Part shown: in pieces, positions 43,490-52,849 of the stretch
Layout: every line of letters begins with the position of its first letter
Numbering within the stretch: position 1 is the first letter of the stretch
NCBI GenBank assembly: GCA_002719955.1
Contig: PBFW01000037.1
Coordinates: forward strand, 1 to 64,000
Source of the DNA: Deltaproteobacteria bacterium
GTDB taxonomy: Bacteria; Myxococcota_A; UBA9160; UBA4427
Direction of reading: 5' to 3'
Length of the DNA stretch: 64,000 bases
Program-made: the position numbers and the translations under genes
The notes under the pieces: model-generated
Told to the model about the DNA's origin: nothing
The model's database searches: none
What the model saw: only the letters and a program-made list of their open reading frames with translations

Positions 43490-43565
43490 TGGTGGCCCAG
43501 GGCGGGCTCGAACCGCCGACACCTCAATTTTCAGTCGAGTGCTCTACCAACTGAGCTACCGGGCC
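43490..43565 (-). tRNA. tRNA-Phe (anticodon GAA)
   Basis: Sense strand: ggcccgg/ctgggcc acceptor, D arm tagctcagttggtagagc, anticodon arm ctcga-ctgaaaa-ttgag with GAA, T arm ggcggttcgagcccgcc, discriminator A and encoded CCA (43492-43490). A normal 76-nt elongator. Confidence 0.97.
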
Positions 43566-43742
43566 ACCGAGGGAGCCGAAGAGTACCGGACAGCCGGCCC
43601 CCGTCTATACCTTCGGCGTGAGAAGGTCCTGAGAGGAGGGCGGAAAAGCGTCCGAAGGTCGGGCGTCTCCCACGGGGGGCCGCGGCCCGCTCGATGCGGT
43701 GATTCCGCTTCGAACGCGGTGGGCGGCGGCGGGGCGGGTTGG

Positions 43743-44675
43743 CTACCGACCCAGGGCTTCGAGGCGCTCCCCGTCGTCATTCGCGCTCGGCCCGGTGCGC
43801 TCGCTCGCCGGCTTCATTCTGAGGTCGGCGAGGTCGGCGGATGTGACTCGTGCGTGGGAGTCGCTCTGTGCATCGAGCGCCAACGCGAGCTTGACCGCCA
43901 GGACCTGACCGACCGTACGGACCTTCGTCATCACGACATTTTCGATCGGGCGATCCTTGGGGCCCCATCGACCCGTTCGATCAATGGCCGTTTGCGTGAT
44001 GTCATCGACGAGGGCGATGCCCGAAAGGACGCGCCCGATGGGCGTGTAGTGGCCATCGAGACCTCGGTTGTCCGCCTGCATGATGAAGAACTGGGTGCTG
44101 GTCGAGTCGCGGCGCCCCTTATTGCCCATGCCGACGACGCCTCGGACGAAGGGCGACTGGCCGAATTCGTCATGCAGGGTGCGTCCGGGTGCGCCCTTGC
44201 CATCGTTGGTGGGGTCGCGGTCGCGAGAGTTGGGATCGCCGCCCTGGATCATGAAGCCAGGGATGACCCGGTGGAAGGTCGTTCCGTCGTAGAAGCCCTC
44301 GTTCGCGAGTTCGATCACGTTCACGACGGTCGCGGGGGCGAGTTCAGGCATGAGCTCGATGAGGATCGTACCCTTCGAGTCCGGGGATTCGACGCTGATT
44401 TCGAGGACCGGATGGCTCGGGTCGTCGGGCCAGCTGTACGCCGCGTGAGAAGCGGGTTCGATTGCGGGCGTGTTCGTTGCGCTCGATGGGGAATCGGTCC
44501 CGGTTTCGATCTCATGACACGCGACCGTGCAGAGCAGTACCGCCGTGCTAGCGAGCAGGCCGCTCGAAAGCCCAGCGCGCTTCGATCCCAGCCTCGGATC
44601 CTCGGAGCCTCGCCGAAGCGCGGCAGGATGTCCGGAGCGAAGGGGTCGGGTCGGGTGTGATAGCTTGCCGCGCAT
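43743..44675 (-). CDS. Cyclophilin-type peptidyl-prolyl isomerase, lipoprotein
   Basis: 310 residues; a lipobox LLCTVAC at about residue 53. Cyclophilin core: VNVIELANEGFYDGTTFHRV, IPGFMIQGGDPN, STQFFIMQ and PIGRVLSGIALVDDI. Catalytic Arg in FHRV and FMIQGGDP are present. Exported and lipid-anchored, hence periplasmic folding factor. A C-terminal 45-residue extension is extra. The long N-terminus suggests the true start is later than ATG 44675, which overlaps the divergent GGT start ATG 44674 head to head. Confidence 0.9.
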   Translation of the reverse strand: MRGKLSHPTRPLRSGHPAALRRGSEDPRLGSKRAGLSSGLLASTAVLLCTVACHEIETGTDSPSSATNTPAIEPASHAAYSWPDDPSHPVLEISVESPDSKGTILIELMPELAPATVVNVIELANEGFYDGTTFHRVIPGFMIQGGDPNSRDRDPTNDGKGAPGRTLHDEFGQSPFVRGVVGMGNKGRRDSTSTQFFIMQADNRGLDGHYTPIGRVLSGIALVDDITQTAIDRTGRWGPKDRPIENVVMTKVRTVGQVLAVKLALALDAQSDSHARVTSADLADLRMKPASERTGPSANDDGERLEALGR

Positions 44676-46509
44676 GAGGAATTCATCGTCCGGAGTCGCG
44701 GAGGAGCTGAGCCCTTTAGGCGTTCAGGAAGTCGATCATCGGGGCGGGACCGGGCCGAGCGCGAGTGGGGCTGCACGTGAGGCGCAGCTGCGTGTCTCCT
44801 TTTTCGCGATTCTGATCGTTTCCCTCGTGATGGCGGTCGCTTCGATTGCTGGGGGGCGCGCGCGTGCCACACCTCGCGGTTCCGAGTCGGGGTCGAGGGG
44901 GATGGTCGTCTCGACCCATTGGGCGGCTGCGGAGGCGGGGGCAGGAATTCTCGCGGCGGGCGGAAACGCGATCGACGCCGCGGTCGCGACGGCCTTTGCC
45001 GTCGGGGTCGCACAGCCCTTTTCCGCTGGCGTGGGCGGTGGGGCCTTTGCTTTGGTCCGCCTCGAGGACGGCTCGATTCGTGCGCTCGATGCGCGGGAGA
45101 TGGCACCGGCGGGGGCAATGCCCACGATGTACACCGATCCCGGTGTGCCAAAGGGAGCTTCAGTGCGAGGGCCGCTCGCGGTCGCGGTGCCCGCGTTCGT
45201 TCCCGGGATGATCGAACTGCTCGAAAAGCACGGGACGATGCCGCTTGCGCAGGTGTTGGCACCCGCGATCGAGCTCGCGGAGAAAGGGATCGAGATCGGC
45301 GGCTACCACGCGCGGATGGCGGGGTTCATGCGTCGTCGATTCGCGGAGGCAGAATTTCCGGAGACTTGGCGAATTCAGTTCGGGCCTTTCGATCCGGCGC
45401 TGATGCGCGGGGAGATCCTCGTGCAGAAGGATCTCGCGAAGACGCTTCGGTTGCTCTCGCGCCGCGGGCAGGGTGTGTTCAGAGAGGGTGAGATCGGCCG
45501 GGCGATCGTGGCGGAAGTGCGGAGGCGCGGCGGCTTGTTGACGCTTCGAGATCTGCGTGAATATCAACCGCGTTGGCGCGCCCCCGTGATCGGCTCCTAT
45601 CGGGGCCTGCGGGTCGCGAGTTTTCCACCGCCCTCCTCGGGTGGGGCCGTCCTCGTGCAGGCGCTCAATATTCTCGAGGCCTTCGATCTCGGAGCACTCC
45701 GAGCGGGCGGCGCGCCCGCGATCCATCTGGTGACCGAAGCGATGAAGCTCGCCTTCGCCGACCGCGCGGCGTATATGGGTGATCCGGATTTCGTCGATGT
45801 CCCGATCTCTCGACTCGTGTCCAAGGAATACGCGCAGAGCCAGCGCGCCCGGATCGAGGCGGAGAAGGCGACCGTAATCATGTCGCCGGGAAAGATCCCG
45901 GAGGACGCAGGGACCACTCATCTCTCCGTGACCGATTCGGCGGGGCGCGCGGTCGCACTCACGATGACGATCAACACCCCCTTTGGCTCGGGCATCACGG
46001 TCCCCGGGACCGGTGTCATCCTGAACAACCAGATGGATGACTTCGCGATCGCCACGGGAGTGCCCAATAGCTATGGCCTGGTCGATACGAGGGGTGCGAA
46101 CCTCGTCGCGCCGCGCAAGCGTCCGCTTTCGAGTATGACGCCCACGATCCTCGATCGGGACGGCCGACTCTTCATGGTGTCTGGTAGCCCGGGGGGACCA
46201 CGCATCATTTCTACGACCCTGCTGACGATCCTGAACGTGGTCGACTGGAAGATGGACGCTCCTGCGGCCGTCGCCGCACCGCGCTTTCACCACCAATGGG
46301 ACCCGAACCGGCTTTGGCTCGAACCGGAGACATCGGCTGAGGTGATCGGGGCGCTCGAGGCGCGTGGCCACAAAGTGGAGCCGAGCCCTCGGCGCTGGTC
46401 GGCGGCCGAGGTGATCGTGGTGGACCCGGCGACCGGAATTCATTTTGGGGGCGCAGACCCTCGGACAGACGGCGCTGCCATGGGTATAACAACGCGTTCT
46501 GCGCGCTAG
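44674..46509 (+). CDS. ggt: Gamma-glutamyltransferase
   Basis: 611 residues from ATG 44674. N-terminal membrane/signal segment (SFFAILIVSLVMAVASIAGG, about 44-63). GGT proenzyme that splits itself before a Thr: the site is EDAGTTHLSVTD (first Thr of TTH). Other blocks: GMVVSTHWAAAEAGAGIL, GGNAIDAAVATAFAVGV, GVGGGAFALVR, and MTINTPFGSGITVPGTGVIL and SMTPTILDRDGRLFMVSGSP. It transfers the gamma-glutamyl group of glutathione in the periplasm. Usual length ~580. Confidence 0.95.
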   Translation: MRNSSSGVAEELSPLGVQEVDHRGGTGPSASGAAREAQLRVSFFAILIVSLVMAVASIAGGRARATPRGSESGSRGMVVSTHWAAAEAGAGILAAGGNAIDAAVATAFAVGVAQPFSAGVGGGAFALVRLEDGSIRALDAREMAPAGAMPTMYTDPGVPKGASVRGPLAVAVPAFVPGMIELLEKHGTMPLAQVLAPAIELAEKGIEIGGYHARMAGFMRRRFAEAEFPETWRIQFGPFDPALMRGEILVQKDLAKTLRLLSRRGQGVFREGEIGRAIVAEVRRRGGLLTLRDLREYQPRWRAPVIGSYRGLRVASFPPPSSGGAVLVQALNILEAFDLGALRAGGAPAIHLVTEAMKLAFADRAAYMGDPDFVDVPISRLVSKEYAQSQRARIEAEKATVIMSPGKIPEDAGTTHLSVTDSAGRAVALTMTINTPFGSGITVPGTGVILNNQMDDFAIATGVPNSYGLVDTRGANLVAPRKRPLSSMTPTILDRDGRLFMVSGSPGGPRIISTTLLTILNVVDWKMDAPAAVAAPRFHHQWDPNRLWLEPETSAEVIGALEARGHKVEPSPRRWSAAEVIVVDPATGIHFGGADPRTDGAAMGITTRSAR

Positions 46510-46960
46510 GCAGCGATCGGGTACCGACCCTCGGAAGATAATTTTTTGATACGAGAATCGAAGAAATATGGAAAAGTCCTGACGGCTTCCGATTTCTCGG
46601 CCCCCTCAGGCGTCGATCACTCGCTTCGGACGAATATCCTGGAATACAGATTTCATGTTTGATGACGGATGTTTGCATGTTTCTTAGCCGGCGCTCGATC
46701 GATGCGGCGGCGGTTTGTCCAGCAGGATGAATGGATAGGTCAAGAAAATGTTAAAGTTTTTTCCACTAAAGATGAACCATTGAGATATTATCACCTACAC
46801 GCTGTAGGGCGGACGATTCGATTGGGAGAGACGAGACTCGGAAACGAGGCATCCGACTTGTCAACAGATCTTTCAAGGGGATTAATCGGCCTTTGTGGAT
46901 CAATCGCCAACAGCGTAGCGACTCCCTTCTCGGGAAGGAGGGGAGCAGCGGAAGTGATGC

Positions 46961-47013
46961 GGCCGGTGAGCACCCAAATCTCCTTAGATGGAGTGCTCCC
47001 GGCCGTGTTTATT
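46961..47013 (+). terminator. Hairpin with T-rich tail
   Basis: ggccgg-t-gagcac ... gtgctcccggcc: 12 paired bases with one bulged T and a 19-base loop, followed by gtgtttattt. A good rho-independent terminator shape in the plus direction. Confidence 0.6.
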
Positions 47014-47215
47014 TGGCCTTAGATCGGTCTGACCCATTGGGCCAGTATCCGTCTGGGCGCTTCGAACGACGACTGAACGATCGGAAATCGGCTTCGCCTC
47101 GCGTTCGTGGTTCCGGTTTTCCCATGAGTGTGGTGGGCCTGAGGGCATCATCTGAGTGGGGACCGCAGGGAGCGATGCCTCGCCCGCAACGGTCCCGCCG
47201 CTGGTGGTGTGACAC

Positions 47216-47262
47216 GGACGCCCCCAGGCCCCAGGCCCCAGGCCCCAGGCCTGGGGGCGTCC
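47216..47262. repeat. Heptamer tandem repeat inside an inverted repeat
   Basis: Four copies of ccccagg (47222-47249) framed by ggacg/cgtcc so that ggacgcccccagg pairs with cctgggggcgtcc. It lies just past the M16 stop (minus strand) and may end its transcript, though no T-run follows. Confidence 0.7.
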
Positions 47263-47394
47263 TCGTTTGAGTTCACCCCGATCCTGCGTGGGCGCGCGAT
47301 GGCGGCGGACTCGACCAGAGGCTGTGCCCAGCCGGCCCTCTTGGGTCGGGTGACGGGTGATGCGGCCGCTCGGGGTCCCGGTGAGTGGGCGTGT

Positions 47395-50115
47395 TCAGGG
47401 ATGCACGGCGCTGACGGTGCAGGCGTCGACCCGGAAGATCCGGCGCGCAACGCGCAAGACATCTTGTGGGGTGATCTCCGCGAGCCGACTCGGATAGGTG
47501 TCGGTGTGGTCGGGGCCGAGGTCGTAGATCGAGTCGAGGGCAATATGCGCGGCGCGGGTATGGCTTCGCTGGGAGCCGATCGCGAAGCTGCCCGTGCCGA
47601 AGCGAATCGCGCGTTCGAGTTCCTCGGGGCTCGGTGCATCGCTCACGAGGCGATCGACTTCTTCGAAGATTCCGCGGCGCGCGCGTTCCATCTTGTCGGG
47701 TGCGGTCGCGATATAGATCGAGAAATAGCCGGGCGCCAACCCCTCCACATTCGATGCCGAAACCGTGTATGCGAGGCTCTGTCGATCTCGCAATTCGAGG
47801 AAGAGCCGTCCGCCCTGGCCGGCGAGGAGCTGAGAGGTCAGCTCGAGGGCGTGACGGTCCGGGTCGTCGAGGGTGAGTCCGCGAAAACCGACGACGAGAT
47901 GGGCCTGGGCCCGATCCTTGATCAGTGACGTCTCGCGTACGCCAATTCCCCGGGCCTCGGCGGCTGGGAGCACGAAGGCATCGCTGCCCGACGGCAGTGC
48001 GCCGAGTCGATGCTCGACGAGATGCGCAACCTTCTCGGGGTCGACATCGCCGACGATGGCGATCGCCGCCCGATCCGCCCGTGCAAGCGCACCCGAATGA
48101 CGCGTGAGGTCTTCGGCCGAGAGGCCTTCGATCGCCGCCCGTTCACCCAACACAGAGAGCCGATAGGGATGGGTTTCGAACTCCGTCCGTACGAAGAGTT
48201 GGAAGGCTCGTTGGCCGAGCCGGTCCTCTCGCCGGTCGAGGGCGGCGAGGGTCTCGCGACGCTCCCTTTCGATTTCCTCGGGATCGAAGCGCGGCTCGAG
48301 CAGCGCTTCCGCGAAGAGGGCGAGCGCGGGGTCGAGGGTCTCGCTGAGACTGTCGAGGGTGAGGCCGATCGAGTTGCGGCCCGAGAATCCATCGATCTCG
48401 GCTGCGAGCCCTTCGATCTGACGGGCGAAAGCCGCGGCGGTGAGGGAGCGCGTGCCGCGTGTCCACATCGCGCTCAGGAAGCGGGTGATTCCCGAATTCG
48501 ACTCGGTCTCGGCGAGCAACCCGCCCGGGCTGGCGAGCCGCACCGCTGCGATCGGCACATCCGGGCGTCGCATCACGTGCAGGTCGAGCCCGTTCGGAAG
48601 CGTTGCGTCCAGGCGCTCGCCCGCTCCATCGATGGCGGGGCGCAGCGGCCCGAGCGCGAGTCGGCTCTCCCGGCACTCGGTCGCCGAAAGGGTCCCTCGT
48701 TCCGGGGCCTTCTCCTCTTCGGCCGCAGGTCGCTCGTCGCTGGCGGCCTCGAGGCCCTCTTCGAAGGCGCGTCGAAAGGCGTCTTCGTCGAGCCCGGGGT
48801 CGGCGCTTTCGGGAATCAGCGCGGCGATCGTCAGGGATTCGGGGGCGAGATATTTTTCGGCGACACGGAGCAGATCCGCCGGTGTCGATGTGCGCAGGAT
48901 CTCGAGGGCCTCGCCCTCGCGCCGCCATCCGCCACCGATTGCCTCGTAGCTTCCGATCTTGGAAGCCACGCCCGAGACGCTCTCTCGCTCGAACTGCTCG
49001 CTCGCGAGGAAGTTGACCCGGGCCCGCTCGAGTTCGGATTCCGAGACGCATTCGCGACGGAGGCGATCGACTTCCTCGATGATGCGTCGGGTGGCCGCGA
49101 GGACACGTGCGCCATCGGTTTCGTAGCCGATGCTGAACAGACCGCGATCCAGAGGCGTATAGGCACCGCTGTCGATGCGATCGACGAGGGCTTCGCTTTC
49201 GCGGATGCAGCGCACCAGTCGGCTCGATTCGCATTCTCCCAACGCGTAGGCCAGCACGTCGAGGTGGATCGCGTCGCGCTCGCAGAAACGCGATGCCGGC
49301 CAGGAGAGGTCTACTCGATGTCCCTCGAAGGGGCGGCGAAGAAGGGCGACGCGAAGTCCGTCCGGTGAGGGTTCGGTGGGCCGTTTCCGCTCGGCGCTCC
49401 CAGCTTCGGCATCCGCGAAGAGTCGCTCGATTTCCGTTGCGACCTCGTCATGGTCGAAATCGCCGACCGCGACGACCATCAGATTTTCCGGGGTATACCA
49501 GCGCTCGAAGAATCGACGGACCTGGGCGTGATCGAAGCCGGCCACATTGGAGGCGGGGCCGAGGATCGGGGCACCGTAGGGATGCTTCTTGAAACATTCC
49601 CTGAAGGCGAGGTCGCCTAGCACATGCCCCGGAGTGTCTTCCGATCGCCGGATCTCCTCGAGGACGACTTCGCGTTCGCGTCCGATTTCGTCTTCATCGA
49701 AGCGTGAGAAACGTACCGCGTCGGTCAGCACGTCGAGTCCCTCGCGCCAGGCCGCCGAGGGCAGGGTGGCGTGGTAGACGGTCTGGTCGAAGGAGGTGTA
49801 GGCGTTGATGTGGCCGCCGAGACCCTCGATATCGCCCGCAACGACGCCTACCCCGCGGCGCCCGGTGCCCTTGAAGAGCATATGTTCGTGGAAGTGGGCG
49901 AGGCCTTCCTCGCCGGCGCGCTCGTCCGCCGAACCCACTTTGGCCCAGATCTGGAGTTCGACGACGGGTGCGCGATGACTCTCGCGGAGCAGGAGGGTCA
50001 GCCCGTTGGGCAATTTCTGGTAATGGGTGGGTGAGAACGTGGAAACGCGCTCGGGCGAGGAATCCGTGCCTTTCGGGTCGGGCGCATCACTGTTCGGAGC
50101 CGAATTCGGAGTCAA
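47395..50115 (-). CDS. M16 family zinc protease (two-domain, pitrilysin type)
   Basis: 906 residues. The N-terminal half has the inverted zinc motif HFHEH (His74, Glu77, His78) in GLAHFHEHMLFKGTG, followed by the third ligand Glu in REREVVLEEIRRSEDTP. The second half (from about 510: LDATLPNGLDLHVMRRPDVP) lacks HxxEH and serves as the paired inactive domain. A 47-residue N-terminal lead without signal peptide suggests a cytoplasmic or atypical location. ATP-independent degradation of peptides. Divergent from hemW. Confidence 0.95.
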   Translation of the reverse strand: MTPNSAPNSDAPDPKGTDSSPERVSTFSPTHYQKLPNGLTLLLRESHRAPVVELQIWAKVGSADERAGEEGLAHFHEHMLFKGTGRRGVGVVAGDIEGLGGHINAYTSFDQTVYHATLPSAAWREGLDVLTDAVRFSRFDEDEIGREREVVLEEIRRSEDTPGHVLGDLAFRECFKKHPYGAPILGPASNVAGFDHAQVRRFFERWYTPENLMVVAVGDFDHDEVATEIERLFADAEAGSAERKRPTEPSPDGLRVALLRRPFEGHRVDLSWPASRFCERDAIHLDVLAYALGECESSRLVRCIRESEALVDRIDSGAYTPLDRGLFSIGYETDGARVLAATRRIIEEVDRLRRECVSESELERARVNFLASEQFERESVSGVASKIGSYEAIGGGWRREGEALEILRTSTPADLLRVAEKYLAPESLTIAALIPESADPGLDEDAFRRAFEEGLEAASDERPAAEEEKAPERGTLSATECRESRLALGPLRPAIDGAGERLDATLPNGLDLHVMRRPDVPIAAVRLASPGGLLAETESNSGITRFLSAMWTRGTRSLTAAAFARQIEGLAAEIDGFSGRNSIGLTLDSLSETLDPALALFAEALLEPRFDPEEIERERRETLAALDRREDRLGQRAFQLFVRTEFETHPYRLSVLGERAAIEGLSAEDLTRHSGALARADRAAIAIVGDVDPEKVAHLVEHRLGALPSGSDAFVLPAAEARGIGVRETSLIKDRAQAHLVVGFRGLTLDDPDRHALELTSQLLAGQGGRLFLELRDRQSLAYTVSASNVEGLAPGYFSIYIATAPDKMERARRGIFEEVDRLVSDAPSPEELERAIRFGTGSFAIGSQRSHTRAAHIALDSIYDLGPDHTDTYPSRLAEITPQDVLRVARRIFRVDACTVSAVHP

Positions 50116-50204
50116 AGCGCCGCGAGGTTACCGGACGCCGGGTCGCGCCGCCCGCGTGGCGTCGCTCCCCGCGCACTTCCCGATTGCGGGGCTAGGCTGT
50201 CCAA

Positions 50205-51458
50205 ATGGATGCGGAGTCCGCAAAGCAAGGGCCACAGCGCGATGGGCGCTTCGATGACGGAAAGGTCGGGGTCTATCTCCATCTCCCCTACTGCGATCGC
50301 GTCTGTCCCTATTGCGATTTCGCTGTGATCGCCGCTCGGCCCCTCGAGCCAGCGGTCGAAGCACGCTACGTGGCAGGACTTCAGTTGGAGCTCGAGGGTC
50401 GCCGCAAGGATTTTGCGGATCGAACGCTTTCGAGTCTCTATTTCGGAGGGGGGACACCGTCGATCTTCGGACCGGAATCGATCCGCGCGCTCGTCGATGC
50501 GGTTCACAGCGCCTTCCCCTCGAGTCCGGCGGGCGAGATCGAAACGACCCTCGAACTCAACCCGAGTACACTCGAGGAGGCGCGTGTTTCGGCCTTCCGC
50601 GAGGCGGGCGTGAATCGTCTGTCGATTGGCATCCAGTCCTTCGACGACGGCCAGCTAAAACGCCTCGGCCGTGCCCATCGTGCGCGGGTCGCACGATCCA
50701 CCCTCGCGGCAGCTCGCGCGGCGGGCTTCGAGAACCTCTCGCTGGACCTGATCTTCGCGGGTCCGGGCCAGACCGTGACGGGCCTCGACCGCGATCTCGA
50801 CGAGTTGCTCGAATGGTCGCCCGAGCACGTTTCGACCTATGAGCTGACCTTCGAAGCGAAGACGCCCTTCGGTCGGGCGCTCGCGGCGGGCAAGATCGAG
50901 GCCTGCGACGAGGATCGTGCGGCGGACATGATCGGACAGATCGAGACACGCCTCGAGGGGGCGGGGTTCGAGCGCTATGAGATCTCGAATTACGCACAGC
51001 CCGGCCGTCGTTCGAACCACAACGCGCGCTATTGGCAGCGGCAGGCCGTTTTGGGACTCGGGCTCGGAGCCCACTCGACGGAGGCCCGCGGTCGCGCCCG
51101 TCCCCACGGCGCTCGGCGCGCCAATCCGCGCGAGATCGGGGAGTGGCGGGCTGCCCTCGCTATGGATCCGTCGGCCGTTGGGGAACTCGAATCCCTGTCG
51201 GTCCAGACCGCTCGCGGCGAGGCGGTCTTTCTCGCCCTCAGGCAGCGAGAGGGTCTCGACGCGGGGCGTTTCGAGGCCGAGTTCGGGGCCCCGCCTAGCG
51301 CCTTTTTTCGCTCCGAGATCGAGGCGGCGGTGGAACGCGGTTGGCTCATCGAGGGCCCGGAGGGCGACTTGCGGCTGTCGGCGCAGGGACGTCTTTTTGC
51401 CGATAGTGTCGCCGCGGATTTCGTCGCCGCGGAAGAGATCGAGCGCGTCGGGAATTGA
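50205..51458 (+). CDS. hemW: Radical SAM heme chaperone HemW
   Basis: 417 residues. VYLHLPYCDRVCPYCDF contains the CxxxCxxC iron-sulfur site; then LYFGGGTPS, RLSIGIQSFDDGQLKRLGR, and a HemN C-terminal domain (NHNARYWQRQAVLGLGLGAHS). The Cys after the third one (CPYCDF, Phe not Cys) fits HemW rather than HemN. HemW hands heme to respiratory enzymes; it is not coproporphyrinogen dehydrogenase. 111 bases upstream of hrcA on the same strand, a common arrangement (hemW next to the heat-shock operon). Confidence 0.93.
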   Translation: MDAESAKQGPQRDGRFDDGKVGVYLHLPYCDRVCPYCDFAVIAARPLEPAVEARYVAGLQLELEGRRKDFADRTLSSLYFGGGTPSIFGPESIRALVDAVHSAFPSSPAGEIETTLELNPSTLEEARVSAFREAGVNRLSIGIQSFDDGQLKRLGRAHRARVARSTLAAARAAGFENLSLDLIFAGPGQTVTGLDRDLDELLEWSPEHVSTYELTFEAKTPFGRALAAGKIEACDEDRAADMIGQIETRLEGAGFERYEISNYAQPGRRSNHNARYWQRQAVLGLGLGAHSTEARGRARPHGARRANPREIGEWRAALAMDPSAVGELESLSVQTARGEAVFLALRQREGLDAGRFEAEFGAPPSAFFRSEIEAAVERGWLIEGPEGDLRLSAQGRLFADSVAADFVAAEEIERVGN

Positions 51459-51568
51459 CGCTCCCTGAGGGCAAGGGTATTCAATGACTCATCCCAAGGA
51501 GGCTCGTGAGAGACCCGATCGAAGCTCTCTGACGATCCGGATGATCCATCGAAATCATTGAGGTCTGC

Positions 51569-52753
51569 ATGCCCGACGCATCCCGGCGCTCCCGTTCCAG
51601 CGACCCCGCGCGGTCCAGAATCTCTGGCTCAAAGCTCGAGAATGAACTCTCTCCGCGGCAGGCGATGGTCCTGCGCGCGCTGGTCGCTGCCTATGTCGGG
51701 CAGGCAGGGCCGGTGGCTTCGACGGCGCTCTCGCACCTCATGAGGACGTCGCTCTCGCCGGCGAGCATTCGCAACACCCTGGCCGAATTGCACGATGCGG
51801 GCCTCATCGACAAGGCGCACGCCTCGGCCGGTCGCGTTCCGACGTCGCTCGGTCTGCGCGTCTTCGTCGACCAATTGCTCGAACTCGCTGATCTGGGGCC
51901 ACATCACCAGCGTCTGCTCGAACGAGAATTCGATGGCCTCGACGCGGCGGGGACGCCGCGGCAGGCGTCGCAGCTGCTCTCAGAGCACACCCGCCAGCTC
52001 GGGTTCGTCGTGGCGCCTCGCGTTGAACGCCTTCGGTTGCGGACGCTGCATCTGGTGCCCGTCGCGGCCGGGCGGATCCTCGCGGTCCTGGTCGCGGAGA
52101 ACGGTGGGGTCATCGAGAGGATCATCGAGGACGTCGGCCCGATCTCGACGCGCGAACTCGAGCGCGTGCGCGAACATCTCGCGCGTCGCATCCAGGGTCG
52201 GACGCTGATCGGGTTGCGGCGACACCTCGAACGCGAACGTGAGGATCTGCAGGGCGAAGCCGACGACCTGCTGCGGCGAGCCTGGGCCCTCGGGCTACGC
52301 GCCTGCGAAGTTTCCGACGCCTCGGTTGCAGAGGACCTGGTCATCGCGACACGCCTGGCTCTCCTGGACCAGCCCGAGTTTTCTGATTCCGAGCGAATCC
52401 GGGCGCTCTTTGCGGCGCTCGAGACCAATCAACGTCTGCTGGACCTTTTGCGCCAGATCGCGCGGGCCGATGGGGGAGAAACGGGGATCGGTCTGTCGAT
52501 GTCCCTTGGGGTCGAGCTCGGGGAGCCCTCGCTGCGCGATTGTGTCCTGATCGCGGTGCCGTATGGATCTTCTGGCAGAGGATCCTCTATAACTGAGCCC
52601 TCGCTCGCGGGGCAGGAGGCTTCGGGTGAGTCGCTGGGTCATGAGGCTCTCGGCGTGCTGGGGGTGATCGGTCCTCAGCGCATGGACTACGGGCGGGTGA
52701 TCCCGCTCGTTCACTACTGCTCGGAGTTGGTGACTCGAAAATTGCTCGCGTGA
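51569..52753 (+). CDS. hrcA: Heat-inducible transcription repressor
   Basis: 394 residues. Winged-helix N-terminus: ELSPRQAMVLRALVAAYVG, then SPASIRNTLAELHDAGLI and HASAGRVPTSLGLRVFVDQL; a middle IDD-like domain and a C-terminal ending GPQRMDYGRVIPLVHYCSEL, both HrcA landmarks. HrcA binds the CIRCE element (TTAGCACTC-N9-GAGTGCTAA) and blocks grpE/dnaK/groE in other bacteria. No CIRCE is seen upstream of hrcA, grpE, dnaK or dnaJ in this window. About 25 residues longer than usual at the N-terminus. Confidence 0.95.
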   Translation: MPDASRRSRSSDPARSRISGSKLENELSPRQAMVLRALVAAYVGQAGPVASTALSHLMRTSLSPASIRNTLAELHDAGLIDKAHASAGRVPTSLGLRVFVDQLLELADLGPHHQRLLEREFDGLDAAGTPRQASQLLSEHTRQLGFVVAPRVERLRLRTLHLVPVAAGRILAVLVAENGGVIERIIEDVGPISTRELERVREHLARRIQGRTLIGLRRHLEREREDLQGEADDLLRRAWALGLRACEVSDASVAEDLVIATRLALLDQPEFSDSERIRALFAALETNQRLLDLLRQIARADGGETGIGLSMSLGVELGEPSLRDCVLIAVPYGSSGRGSSITEPSLAGQEASGESLGHEALGVLGVIGPQRMDYGRVIPLVHYCSELVTRKLLA

Positions 52754-52849
52754 TTTCCCCTGGGATTCCCGCCCTTTGGGTCGGATAAAAATCAATGCGT
52801 GTCTATTCCCAACCGCACCTGACCGCTTCACGGAATGGAAGATTCTCGA

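Larger units (their letters stand above)
46510..47394. other. AT-richer intergenic island, candidate structured RNA
   Basis: 885 bases between convergent ggt and the M16 protease. From 46540 to 47020 the DNA is clearly more AT-rich than the surroundings (runs such as ttttttga and gttaaagttttttccactaaag). A frame of 117 codons (46669-47022) exists, but no Shine-Dalgarno or known family supports it. The island ends in a strong hairpin (46961-47004) followed by tgtttattt. A separate tandem-repeat hairpin lies at 47216-47262. No tmRNA, RNase P or SRP signature is visible. Confidence 0.45.

Noticed and set aside
46510..47020. tmRNA, RNase P RNA or SRP RNA in the island
   Set aside because: None of the diagnostic sequences (tag reading frame with ALAA end, GAGGAAAGUCC, GGxCAGGxCCGGAAGGxAGCAG) is present.
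46669..47022. 117-codon frame in the AT-rich island
   Set aside because: No Shine-Dalgarno, no known family, runs through the terminator hairpin; kept as a non-coding candidate instead.
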